DNA from: Patiria pectinifera
Lineage: Eukaryota > Echinodermata > Asteroidea > Valvatida > Asterinidae
Direction: 5' to 3'
Assembly (NCBI GenBank): GCA_029964075.1
Contig: CM057140.1
Coordinates: forward strand, 9,566,643 to 9,630,642
Length of the DNA: 64,000 bases
The notes under the pieces are model-generated. The model saw only the letters and a list, made by a program, of their open reading frames with translations. It was not told where the DNA came from and searched no databases. The stretch's first letter is position 1. Each line of letters starts with the position of its first letter. The translations under genes and the position numbers were made by a program. Positions 33,734 through 44,771 of this stretch are shown here, in pieces.

Positions 33734-34304
33734 TTATGAAACTTTAAATAATTAAAACAGTACAATAACTGTTTCTAATTTTTGTTTTTCGCTTCATTGT
33801 ATTTTTAAGTTATGTTTAAGCTGTGCATCTTAGTAAAGAACAGGGGCCTGACGCTGCAGGGCACAACAATTTTTTAATACGTGGCACAGGGAATATTTAC
33901 AAGACCCAAGTCAAGGTGTCATGTGATGTACCGTACACAAAATTTTGTTTGCAAGTGGTTCTCAGCTGAATGTTTCTTAGCATATAAAAAAGCTTAACAA
34001 TGGTACTTAGCAGCTCAATGAAATTAAACCTAATTCTGTTCAGCAATTAATGCTTTTAGCAGTAGAACAAGGTAAAGCAATGACATGGCAATGAACAGCC
34101 TTGAGACATTTGTGCTTATAAACTTTTTATGCGTAAAATGTATTTAAAACATGAATGCAGATTCATGAAGTGCATGTAGCTTAGTTGCCTTAGTGTGCTT
34201 ATCATAAACACCAACTGTATTTAAAAACAAAAAACCTGTAAGTCTACCTTAAGTTTTCCCATTGAAGTTTTGTCAGAAACTTCTCTTCACAATGAGGTAC
34301 AAGC
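33734..34304. other. Spacer between G4 and G5, first part
   Basis: No gene. 33950-34250 is a diverged unit spacer ('caagtggtt.tcagctgaat', 'gcagattcatg', 'aacctgtaag'). Confidence 0.45.
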
Positions 34305-35402
34305 CAGTGGCCTAGCGAGAAATTTTCCGGGGGTTGGGGGGGGGGGGTTGGTTTACCATAGAGCAAGGACCCAAGGAGTCAGAACTCTTGGGCGATTTAC
34401 ATTTTGACCATTAACATACCAATCCCTCGGGAATGTCTATAGCTACAGCACTGTGACCGCAAGCCTCGACCATTCAAAGCGTGAATGCCAGCGGCCTTTG
34501 AACACGATGATCATCGCCGCCTTTTTAGTTGGTAACCAACAACCTCCCTATATGCTGCATAATAAGTCATGTCACGTCGCTGCTCTTTTTTGAAAAATAT
34601 ATTTTACGACAAGATAGGTTTTTACAACTGCGCAGTTGTTAGATGTGAGTTATGAACTTAAGTTAGCAATGTGCAGTTGTCGGTGCTTAAAAGCGTTATC
34701 TGTCCCTGTAATTTGGAGATAAATTGGATTTCTTTCAGATAAGTTTTCATGTATTTTCAGACATTTTAATTGGCAATTTATCATTGATGAAATGTGTTTT
34801 TTTTTTTTAAATTTCACAAGTTTTCACACTAAAGGTACAGAGCATTTTGTTCTTCATGAAATGATTGTTTTAGTGATGTTGACCACATTGTTAGCCAGTA
34901 TTAGCCAACCCCGAACAAACACTTCAAAATCATTCATTTTTAGCGATGTATGACAACTTCGCATGCGTATTTACCATGGTACTGTCTACGAAGCCATGCA
35001 AACTCCTTTTCTGGCTTTAGTGAGCGCGGATCTCTATTGTGTCGAGATTAGCGTAGTGAGCAACTGAGCAAGCTGGCGCCAGGTGCTTTCTATTGTAGCT
35101 TTCGAGCGCGGCGACCATCATTTTACTTTTGAAGTCTTGGAGTACGAACTCCTTGGGTCCTTGCTCTATGGGTTTACCAAGGGTTTTTTTTGGAAGGATG
35201 CCTGAAGTAGGTTACGGGGACGAAGCTAGGGTTTGAGAAACAGCCCGAGATTGCTGATGGTTCAGGCCAGGTCTGCATACCATGCGCCATATGCAAGCAA
35301 ACCATGTGCAGGGAGTGCATTCAGCACATTGATCAGAAGCGTGACTACCCTTCCCTCCCCCTCCTGTTTTTCTGTAGCCCCACCCTTGTCACTATGCCAC
35401 TG
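34305..35402. mobile_element. hAT-like element carrying a nested insertion
   Basis: Ends CAGTGGCCTAGCGA and, inverted, CAGTGGCATAGTGA. The flanking octamers GTACAAGC and CTAAAAGC agree at six of eight positions, as in an aged 8-bp duplication. The second copy of the 7-bp-duplication element (34357-35170) is inserted inside; about 285 bp of the host element remain. No transposase is seen. Confidence 0.6.
34357..35170 (-). mobile_element. 814-bp inverted-repeat element, copy 2 (7-bp target duplication)
   Basis: Same element as 24050-24861 in the opposite orientation, with the same CATAGAGCAAGG ends. It is flanked by GGTTTAC at 34350-34356 and 35171-35177, again seven bases. The two copies form a pair of long inverted repeats about 9.5 kb apart flanking G4. 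Confidence 0.85.
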
Positions 35403-36230
35403 CTAAAAGCTGTATCAGGCATAATCCACATTAATAGATTGCTCTTGTTGGTTGTTTCCAATTCACGTGTGATATTGGATGCACTGCATTTTATGCAACA
35501 GTGAAATCCTTTTGATTTTCATGGACAGAATCATCATTTTAATATGAGAAGCTGTGCAGTAAATTTGTTATAATAAAGGTCAATGACACAATAAAAAATG
35601 TCAACGCCATGAAATTTCCTTCTCTTCGTTTTGAAATGAAATATGAGTGACTCTCACTCAGTACTCAAAGAGTAACCACAACTTGAACAAATCTAGTTGG
35701 TCATCAGTATCCTGAAGTCTCATCGTGTGGCCTGGTAACAGCTTATTCTGTTTAATTTAATAGTGAGAATTTTTGTAATTGCAGCTTCAAATGTAATGTT
35801 TGCAGCTTAAATGTGTTATATGGATTCCTTAAAGTAGAAAATGTGTGTAGTCATTTCAAGTCATGGAAACACCAGCGTAAACTTCTCTCTCAATCAAAGT
35901 TGTGAGGAGCACGTCTACGTGTTCACATTAAATGTTTGCAAATAAAAACACAATGTTACTAACCCAATTGCCACATAATGTCTGTACATGGTAACTGGTT
36001 TGAACAGGAACCTTTTCCACTGGCGAAAGCACTTTTTAAAAGTTTTATATTGTAATTCTGAGGCAATTTTATGATGTATGTATTTTAAAATTTAATCCGT
36101 TGAATTCATGCACTACATGTAACTTTAATGTACCGGTAAGATCAATGCAGTAAAAACCCTCTCTGATTTTACTGTCCTACATGTCATGAAGAGAACTAAA
36201 TTTCCCTAATGGTGTGTTATCTTAGTATTT
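35403..36230. other. G5 upstream spacer
   Basis: Diverged duplicate of the G1 spacer at about 1.9-2.45 kb ('tcatggaaacacc', 'gtggcctggtaacagcttattct'). No gene. Confidence 0.5.
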
Positions 36231-36233
36231 AAC

Positions 36234-36405
36234 TGCACGTGAAAATCACATGATGCCAGGATACTTCAGTTTGTACACAAAGTGATACTTCAGCTCCATA
36301 AACAGACCTATTTTATGAACACTCGATCGATAAACAGCAATAAATTATAGAACTGCCCTATGTGTATTTCTTTTTTGGGAATTTCCTCAAATATACAGCA
36401 GTGAC
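36234..36405 (+). promoter_or_regulatory. Distal duplicate of the G5 promoter module
   Basis: The stretch 'aactgcacgtgaaaatcacatgat...' through 'agcaataaattatagaactg' to 'agcagtgactta' parallels 37818-38010. The TATA-like part is changed to 'caataaattatag', so it may be weakened. Two such modules 1.6 kb apart precede G5. Confidence 0.5.
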
Positions 36406-37351
36406 TTAAATCCTTCCCACCAGCCCCCTTGGCGACGGGCCTGCCGGGTACCCAATTGAAGAAAAAAACCCAAGGGTACCAGGGTGACTGTTTTAGCCGA
36501 TTTTCAGCTACCTTTGACATTTTTTTTGTTAAAAATTGAGTTTGACAGAAAATTTGACAGAACGGATTTTTTGGGCAGATTTCTGGAAGAATTCTGCAAA
36601 CATGGATATTTGACAGAAAAACATAGCAAATTTGAAGAATAATGGTACATTTGTTTAAAAAAAGCTTCAATCTTTTCAAACAAACCCTTGCATAATGGGA
36701 CAGGTTGGCTGGTCTAGGTGCTGAGGTTCACTGGGAGCTGGACTTTGTCGTCACGCAACCGCGTTTAGCCTGAAATTTACACAATTTCGTAACATCTTTA
36801 CCTTACTATAGATTGTTAATAAAGTAATTTGAACCTTAATAAAGGCAATACTATACAACATCTACATGTGATTTTCAGTGTTTATAGTGTATTTTGAGTA
36901 CTCCTGGGGAATTTGGCAGATTTTTGATGAATCTGACAGATTTCTGAATTGCATTTAGCAGAATTTGGCCATGACCTTACGGTCACCCTGAAGGGCACCC
37001 AGGTACCCATTAAAGAAAACCGGCAAAAAATTCAAATCTCAGAAGTTGTTGTTCAGATTGTTTACAAACATGTGCACGACAATATTGCCACATCAGTGTG
37101 TCAATACAGCAAGGTACAAGTGTGTACAGTGAGCTATTTCGCGAGTGTCATAAAACATTAACTTTGTTTTTGTTTTCCCATGTAGCCTGGTGTTATTTTG
37201 AAAATTCACCACCAATGACATTCAAAAGCTTTCTTTCCCTTGTCTGAGTAGACAATAAGTAATTTGGAAAGTTGGATACGGGTACCCAATCTCAAAATCT
37301 GGAACCGGTCGGGTACGGGTACCAGGTTCCGATGTACAGCTCTACCGGTAC
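36406..37351. repeat. Insertion between the two G5 promoter modules
   Basis: About 0.95 kb absent from the G1 unit, with 'ggtaccc'/'gggtacc' motifs at both sides (36448, 37277, 37311-37322) and repeated 'tttgacagaa' phrases. It looks repeat-derived, but ends and class could not be settled. The open frames in it are not conserved. Confidence 0.35.
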
Positions 37352-37446
37352 CTACATGAAACTTTAATGTAAGATTAAAGCAGTAAAAACCTCTCTCTCA
37401 GTTTATTGTCCTACACGTGAAAAAAAACAGAACTAATTTTCCATAA

Positions 37447-37795
37447 GGCCAAAAAAACTAAGTCTCCGGTTTCTGGTATGGAGCTTGCCCAAAAAGTGGT
37501 GCGACCACGCGGCTTTCTTTTTTTTTACCTGATTTTTTTGCCTCAAATGTCGGCTGATGACTGCAAATGGTGCCTGACTAGACTTAGTGCAAATACATGG
37601 GAGTCCAGAGAGGCCACATAAAGCTTATTCTCGATCATAACCCCATCTAAAAACACGTTAAAATTGTGCAGCAGCAGGATTCCAGTCAAACCAGTGAATT
37701 TGGCGGTTTTGAGACATCATGTTTCATTGAAAAAAAAACTTTTTCATTTTGTCGACGCGCAGGCATACCAGAAACCGGAGACTTTTTTTTTGGCC
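37447..37795 (-). mobile_element. MITE, PIF/Harbinger-like, copy 3
   Basis: GGCC...GGCC with the 'gtctccggtttctgg' inverted repeat, flanked by TAA on both sides (37444-37446 and 37796-37798). The duplicated spacer at about 36210 ('ttccctaatggtgtg') is the empty site with a single TAA. Confidence 0.85.
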
Positions 37796-37817
37796 TAAGG
37801 GTGTTTTATCTCAGTAT

Positions 37818-37944
37818 AATAACTGCACGTGAGAATCACATGATACCAGGATACTTCAGTCAATGTAAAGTGCTACTTGAGCTCCTTATAAAAAGGAACC
37901 GATTTTATGACATTAACACTCGATCGATGAACAGCCATAAATAG
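37818..37944 (+). promoter_or_regulatory. G5 promoter
   Basis: 'gcacgtgagaatcacatgat' near 37823 and a TATA-like 'cataaatag' at 37936-37944, in the order seen at G1. 'cctacgtgtatttctcat' follows in both. Confidence 0.5.
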
Positions 37945-37969
37945 AACTGGCCTACGTGTATTTCTCATT

Positions 37970-38184
37970 TGGAAATACCCTTAAATGTGCAGCAGTGACT
38001 AAAATCCTTCCAGTCCTGCCATGTTTCTTCTTCAGATCAGACGAGGCAGACATTGCTATTATTCAACCTAGTGGTTTTATGTACAAGTACTTCTGAATTT
38101 AAAGACTACAAAACTTGACAAATACATTGTTTGTCTTCAACAACCCTGGCACTTAACATCACAAGGGAATATTTCTGCTACCAG
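37970..38184 (+). other. G5 non-coding first exon
   Basis: Ends 'tttctgctaccag' before a donor, GTAAGT (38185), as in G1. The left edge is approximate. Intron 1 is about 680 bp and holds a hairpin-forming pair 'cctgtggagacgt'/'atgtctccacagg' at 38518-38574. Confidence 0.5.
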
Positions 38185-38865
38185 GTAAGTTTACATGCAT
38201 GATGAATTGTGCATTTATGTGCATCAAACAATAAATCTGCCCATACATGTTCTCATGAAACATTTGCTGTAAAATTTTCAAATTATTTGCAGCCCCACAC
38301 ACATACTGGAATTCGTATCCTTGTGAAGTCATTTCTTTGTTCTTGTGTACTCAAATTTTAGAGTTTGAAAGTGTAGTTACGAAATGCTCCTATTTTACCC
38401 AGAATTAATTTCCTGGACTGATCAGCACACCTTGGAAATTCCTAGTTTTTGAGCAAAATCCATATGTATATATATTTCATGATAACCTTGTGGAGACGTA
38501 TTCAGCTATAGAAATTGCCCTGTGGAGACGTATACAATCTTTTGTTCCCTATTATGCACATGTCTCCACAGGGTACCGTGTGCCAGATCAAAAATGCAGG
38601 CATATCTTTTATCTTTTGGGCAAAATATGAGCTCAAAAGCCTCCTCCCTCCCTCCCCAACAACCCCTGCCCCTTTGCCCACAAAAGGAAATTCCCAGAGT
38701 GAAGAAAATGTTAAAAATGGAAAATTTGAACATACAACTTGAAAACTGCAAACGAGAAAATATTAAGATATGATGAATAACATGGGTAGGGCATATACAT
38801 GTATAAATCTCACTAAATCCACAATACAGAAACTGCTTTTTTTCTCAATTCATGTCGATGCAGCA

Positions 38866-41506
38866 ATGGACGTTCAGCCTGGACATTGCTGGCGTTGTGA
38901 GAGGCTCCTCCCTCAACATTCAGTGCCTTGCGAGTCTTGTAAGATGGCAAAGTACTGCAGCATGCCATGCCGAGACAGAGACAAAGCCAGACACGGAAGT
39001 GTAGAGTGCCAACTTTATGGGCTCAAAACATGTGCCTCATGTGGGAGAACAGCTCCAAATATGAGTGAGGTGAGATACACACCAAGGTTCATAACCATGA
39101 ACCTCAACAGGTTATGAACCTCGACATAAAATTCATACATGTTTGATGTACATGTACATGTACATAACCCTAAAAACAATGAGCATACCGATACATGTAA
39201 GGACTGTATAGTTAATCAAAACACAAGTATGGTCATTTCAGACGAAATGACTTATGACAGACTTGTGGGCACTTGGCTGTAACTCTGATGACCAAAAGCA
39301 ATAATCTCTCTCATGCCACTTGAGTTAAAATGAAAATGCGTGGTTCAGGAAATTGTTCAAGAAAATGGAATCTAGATTGCCTGACTCTTGTCAAAGAACA
39401 CTATGCAAACTTACATTCTGTGCCAGGTTGACCTTGCAGTCAAAATCAACTAAAAGTCTGTTTTCAGCAGTTAGCCTACATAAAGCAGGATTGACTGGCT
39501 GTGACTATTTATGTCACTTGATACAGCTATCCTTTGACTGTAGGCGATTGATAAGCCAGCTGTGCCTACCACTTGCATGTTTTTGTCTGTTGTTTGAATT
39601 TGACTAGTACAGTTGCTGTTGATGACTAGCCTGTGTAAAAGGCATGGCAGGGGAAGAGGATTGATTTTTTGACTGTCTGTGACTGTTCAAATAGCAGGAG
39701 GGTTAATGGGATTACAAACTTAGATCTGAAATGTTTGGCTTTTGAAATGTTTTAAGCCAAATCTGGCAGAAAGAACTCCTCTTCATATATTTTTAAGATG
39801 TCTTTTTTGGTCACTTTTTTTCTCAGTGTGCAGGTTGCAACAATGCGTGGTACTGCAACAAGAAGTGTCAACTGAGTAACTGGCCAGCTCATAAAGCGTC
39901 ATGCATTCGAGTAAAGCATACAATAAAACAGATGTCTGTCGAGTTTGCGGAGGGAAATTCAAAACTGGCATGTAACGCATGGTTTGCCGGCCCACCTTTC
40001 TATGTTGGGAACACTCTAGCTGAAGACTTTCTTAAACTTGCCAATAATGAGTTGTCTAATGAGGGGGCAGCTGAAGAGTTGACCAGGGACTTCCATGTCT
40101 TATCCGCTGGTTGTGGAGACTTGCGCAATACAGTGATGACAGCTGCTTCCTTGCCTGATGAGTACCAGGGAAAACTTCAAATAACTCTCAATGATTTTGA
40201 CCCTTTTGTCATGGCAAGGAATGTGCTGTTTCTCTTCATGTTGGTCCACTTCGCAGACACTGACTACATTGCTTCCAGTTTGACAACCATATGGTACTCA
40301 CTCCATATTTCCAAGAGAGAGTACGACTTGATCAAGACAAGCTTGGATGAACTCATTCAGATGACTGCTCAGCAACTCCATGATGCCACCAAAGGACTGG
40401 TGAGTGTCCTGGATGAAGATCTTAGGTATCTGTGTCAGGTTTGGAAAGGATGGCAATCATTGGAATGTCTACGAGAAAAGAGATCCTCCATTAATCTCAG
40501 AAAACAGAGAAAGACATTGTTTGAGACTAAAGCAGTGAAAACAGGTGTGAATCTGTACATTAATCGCCTGCCTCGTGAGAACAAACAGTTCATGAAGGAG
40601 TGGTTTGACCACGCACTGTTTGTCCCAACTGAAAGTCCCCAAAAAACACAACTGCCCTATGAAAATCCCACACTAACTGGAAGAGAAGGTAAAACATCTG
40701 CATCACCAGATATAACGCCACCGGAAGATGTCCCATTTGTGTACTGTGTTGATGTATCAACATTTCCTTACATGGTGTGGGACTGTTTGAGAGTAAGAGA
40801 GAACACCCCTGGAGCCCACCCCTCTCCGATGGTAATGTACCACAAGTACGTGACAAACCTCCTCCAGAAAGTCAAGAGTCTCATCCTTCAAGGAAGGCTC
40901 CTTATCTTTGTCTCCTTGGCCAACAGTCTGGACTTTCCGAATCACCATGAAACCTGGAGCATGCCCAACTATGACAGAATTTTCACCTCCAACCTTGCTG
41001 ACTATGATGGAGTCGCTAAACTCCTACAGACATTCAAACCACTTCTTAATGTTGCCAACAGCTACTCAACGATTGTCACTAATACTCTGAATTGGGTGGA
41101 GTTAGTCCCAGGAGCAAACATTGAATCTTTTCTTTTTTCTAATGTGTTTCAGAGATGTAAAGATTTGTGTATTTTAGACACCGGTTCATATACTGATGGC
41201 TTTAGCACCGTACGAGAGTATTATAACAATACCTCTCACTTTCTCCAGTATCTCCGAGCACATATCATGGCAGGGGGGCTTGGCATACCATCACTTAAGG
41301 AAGTACCATCATTTGAGAGTGTCAAGAAATATCACGGCCTCCAAATGCGTGACTTCCGGAAGGGACAGAACAAACTGGTTCCATTCCAGTATAGGCTGAA
41401 TGCAAGAATTCTTAATATGATGAATGGGTATGACAGAGCTGTGGAGTGGTATCTGCCTCAAAACAGTAAGGATCAGGACACACTAGGTAACTGCCAAGGC
41501 AAATAA
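38866..41506 (+). CDS. G5: two-MYND-finger, DUF4470-like protein, intact
   Basis: Exons are 38866-39069 and 39827-41506, phase 0, giving 627 aa, the longest of the array owing to a C-terminal extension after the common 'EWYLPQ'. The acceptor AG at 38862-38863 lies just ahead of the ATG. Finger 1 (C8 to C48) and finger 2 (C56 to C94, split by the intron) are complete. 'LSAGCGDLRNT' and 'LNDFDP' precede the core, which has two changes rare elsewhere ('MLVHFAD' and 'MTAQQL'). It is closest to G1 throughout, including promoter and leader, so the pair arose by duplication of a whole unit. The stop overlaps AATAAA at 41502-41507. Function unknown. Confidence 0.9.
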
Positions 41507-41561
41507 ATTCACTGCAAGCTGAATGAATCTCAAGTTGAAAGAATATATATCACATCTATTA

Positions 41562-41914
41562 GGCCACACACAAAAAATTAGTCGGTCTCTGGTTAGCGCG
41601 CGCGTCGATTTTAATCATGCGTGTCGATCTTTTTTTCCCAAAATGTTCCGCGGTAGCTCCAACAGCGCCCTCTATTTCCGCACCTCCTCAATTTTTTTAC
41701 CAAAGAGCACCAAGGAATGGGAAAGTGCACCAAGGCAAATGATCGAAAGCACCAAGGCAAATTATGGAGGACACCAATGTACATGAGGACACCAAAAAAG
41801 CAAAATAGTACCGCCCTTGTCTGTACAATCCAAGCTTGAAGAAAAAAAAAAAAGCGTGGCCGCGTCAATTCCAGAACTTTGGTCTGACCAGAGACCGAAT
41901 ATTTTTTTTTGGCC
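41562..41914. mobile_element. MITE, second GGCC-ended family
   Basis: 353 bp, GGCC ends and inverted 'ggtctctggtyag' repeats, flanked by TTA (41559-41561 and 41915-41917). The ends differ from the 1186 family beyond the first bases, so it is a separate PIF/Harbinger-like family. Confidence 0.75.
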
Positions 41915-42011
41915 TTACTGAGAGAAACTAGATGAGATTTTACACATGTTACTTACAAGTGGCTTTTAGCCAATTGTTTTGTTTTTATTTAAGGCTGAAC
42001 AAAGAAATCGC

Positions 42012-42086
42012 ATGGGAGCAGGGTTTGAACCTGCAACCTCCGGATTACCGTTCGGGTGCTCTATCAACTAAGCTCTCCAGCCCTAC
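42012..42086 (-). repeat. tRNA-derived repeat (tRNA-Thr-like), reverse copy
   Basis: The reverse complement contains 'ggttcaaaccc' (B box) and 'cggtaatcc' in the anticodon region. Located as at 17806, after a gene and before a unit spacer. Confidence 0.55.
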
Positions 42087-43072
42087 ATTGGTGGCTCCCT
42101 ATTTTAGTCAATGTATTTGTTTCTGTTTTTTTACCTAAAAACTCCATGGAATTGGACCTAATTCTGTTCAGCCAATAATGCTCAAGCACTAAAATAGGGC
42201 AAGGCAATTGGCAACATTGGCCTGATGTCTAGATGCAAACATTACAAAGAGGAAGTGCATTGTCAAAAGAAATATTTAATTTCTTAGTTTTAACCATAAT
42301 GCTGGATAATGCACAACCACGGTGCCTGTGGTGAAACTTCATGTATAAAACCACTTACTTCTTTAAGTTCATTTTAGAAGATATTCAACGCAATTTACAT
42401 CATAGTCTTGCACCTCTATGTTAGCAATATCCTAATGTAATGAAATCACACAGTAACACTCAAATGATTATGTTATCAATAAGGAACATCTCGTAGGCTC
42501 CAACGACTCAATTATTTTCAAATTGCTGTATATTTCATCACAAGAAATATCTGAAAGTATGTGTCACATGTAAATTGCATGGAAGTAAAAACTGTTGTCA
42601 TCTTCTTCAGGTAATGCATATATAGGCCATGTCTGAATCATCTGTCTAGAACTCGGTCCCTAATCCCTATGTCTTTGTCAATTGCTACTGATATACTTTT
42701 AGTAGCTCATGATGCCTATTTTGTACATGGCCATAGATTGATTTTTTTATGTTTCCTTGTATGTACTCCAGTCCTATCAATGTAGAACTGAATTTTCCTT
42801 CTATTTTGGCAGAAATATATGTACATCATAAGAACTACACTATTTTTTCCAAAATTTGTGACTAAAGTGAAGCTTAGATTCATTGTACACTATAAATGTT
42901 CACATATTACACTGTAAACCCAATGAAATGTGAACCTCTGAAACCACTACATATTGTATTTGCACTGTTATGCAAATTTACATAGCAGAACCATATGTTG
43001 GACACTGCAAACAAAGCCTGAATGGTATTTCTCACGGGGGAAATTCCATTTTTTTCTGGCTATGAGCAATAA
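42087..43072. other. G6 upstream spacer
   Basis: No gene. Colinear with the G2 and G3 spacers ('ggctccaacgactcaattatttt', 'gctgtatatttcatcacaag'). Confidence 0.5.
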
Positions 43073-43073
43073 G

Positions 43074-43110
43074 CATCACGTGATCGTAACTAAAATACAC
43101 GATATACGTA
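43074..43110 (+). promoter_or_regulatory. G6 core promoter
   Basis: 'catcacgtgatcgtaac' from 43075 and a degenerate TATA 'gatatacgta' at 43101-43110. The E-box is intact; the TATA differs from G2/G3. Confidence 0.55.
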
Positions 43111-43134
43111 GTGGATTGAAGGCGCGCTGTTCGT

Positions 43135-43239
43135 CATTGTTGCAACACTACAGCAACTGATGAAAACGTCTATCATCCCTCTGTTTGAACGCTAACAGGC
43201 CATACACAGCTTTTCAACTGTAAACCAGGAATATTTTGG
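43135..43239 (+). other. G6 non-coding first exon
   Basis: Ends at the conserved donor GTGAGTATT (43240). A 27-bp insertion ('tgaaaacgtc...') relative to G2/G3 lies inside it. The left edge is estimated. Confidence 0.5.
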
Positions 43240-43636
43240 GTGAGTATTAAGTGAAAATTGAAGAAGAAAAAAGAAAATGAGATTTTTATTTTCAGGGAAG
43301 GTACAGAAATCCAGTTTGTCATCAAGGGATCATACTTTTCTCCAGCACTGGGAATTACTTGGCTGTTGGTGTGCTATCAGGTATTTTCTGTCGGGATAGG
43401 GTTTTATTCTTTGCAATCTCATGGAAAGTTCTGATAATAGTACAGTGTTATAATTCACATTTGTTCAGTTTGTTTGAGTGGGTTTTTTTTCATCATGTAG
43501 GCGTTAGACTATTTTGTGGTTTTCTTTTTTTTCTGTACCTGTGGTTATGGGGTATAGGAAGTGAAAAGCATATCTCTTTAAAACTAGACTTGAGGGCTAG
43601 TCCTTGCTGAGGACTGCGTATTGCTGAGGAAGCATC

Positions 43637-44067
43637 TGTAGTGGTTTGCTATATAAATAAGAACGCAACAACTCACCCTATAGTTCGTCTTTTGGACACC
43701 GATGATGAAGTCGAAGGACTCCAGGTAATACGCGAGTGTATAGCAATCCAATGGGGGCGAGCACACGCGGAGTCTGTGGGGGCGAGTTGGTCCGTGAAAG
43801 TGCTTCTCGATTTCGCGAGAAAAAGTCTCCCTCAAACGAGGTGAGTTCGCTCAAGGATCGTCAACTGCACGATCCAAAATAAAGTACAATAAAAACTGGA
43901 TACAACTGTACAAATGCTGATACTTTCAGCTAGTTCCGAGCTGGAATAAATCACGGAGAAAGTTCCGATAACTGTGAATGACTTTCACCACATGATGACA
44001 CGAGAACAACAGATGGCTGACCTAGCACGCTCATGAGCATAAGGTCAAAGTTGAAAAGGGCACCACA
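43637..44067 (-). mobile_element. Solo LTR in G6 intron 1, counterpart of the G7 gypsy element
   Basis: TGTAGTGG to GGCACCACA, flanked by CATC (43633-43636 and 44068-44071). The flanks on both sides are the same as around the full element 53517-58409 in G7, so this is the same insertion event. The left part carries bases diagnostic of the 53517 LTR and the right part bases diagnostic of the 57987 LTR, as expected after LTR-LTR recombination. Confidence 0.9.
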
Positions 44068-44152
44068 CATCCATTATAAGAGTGGGGATAGCTTTCTCTT
44101 GCGTGATCAATGCACGCTTCTTTTTTTTCTGTATTTTTAACTCTATTTTCAT

Positions 44153-44396
44153 TTCGGACTATTGAACCTTCGGACTAATTAACCTTATTCTAAATTTGGA
44201 CTATTAAACAAACCTTTGGAGAAATGAACCTTCGGATTAATGAACCTTCGGACTATTACATCAAATGTTCGGATTACCGAACCTTATTTCATTTTCAGAC
44301 TAACAAACCCCCTCTTAAGGAAATTTTGTGCATTCGGACTGTCGAACCTTTGGACTAAAGAACCTTCGGACAATCAGACCTTTGGACTATCAGGCG
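44153..44396 (+). repeat. Minisatellite of 'ttcggactaatgaacc' type
   Basis: About 15 degenerate units of roughly 15-17 bp in G6 intron 1. The same array is at 58497-58753 in G7. The open frames through it reflect the repeat only. Confidence 0.7.
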
Positions 44397-44771
44397 GTGT
44401 ATACATGTGCATCGAGACCAGTACATGCCAAGTATTCATACCCTCCTGATTCTTAGCCCATCAAAGTGCGCTGTCCAACTTTGGTAGCAAGTCACATAAG
44501 CTGCTAAAACCCCAGTACAGATTATTCAAGTCAGTAATTGGAATTGACGCATGCATATTGGGGCCGAGGATGTACGACGTTCCTGCATGTATCGTAAAGT
44601 CACACGTAACACTGGGATGTCGACAGTATGCCATGTAACATGTAGTGCCAATGCTAGTGGTATGCCAGTGGCAGCGCAGCCAAACTAAACCCGGCCAATT
44701 ACCGACTTGTTGTCAATTCTATTTAAAACAAATGCATGTATGTAAATACATTTTCTGTTACAGCGCTCATC

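Noticed and set aside
36308-36679. 123-codon minus-strand open frame
   Set aside because: Spans the junction between a promoter-module duplicate and inserted repeat DNA; no conservation.
44153-44449. Possible CRISPR-like array of short repeats
   Set aside because: Units are contiguous and degenerate with no unique spacers, in a metazoan intron; it is a minisatellite.
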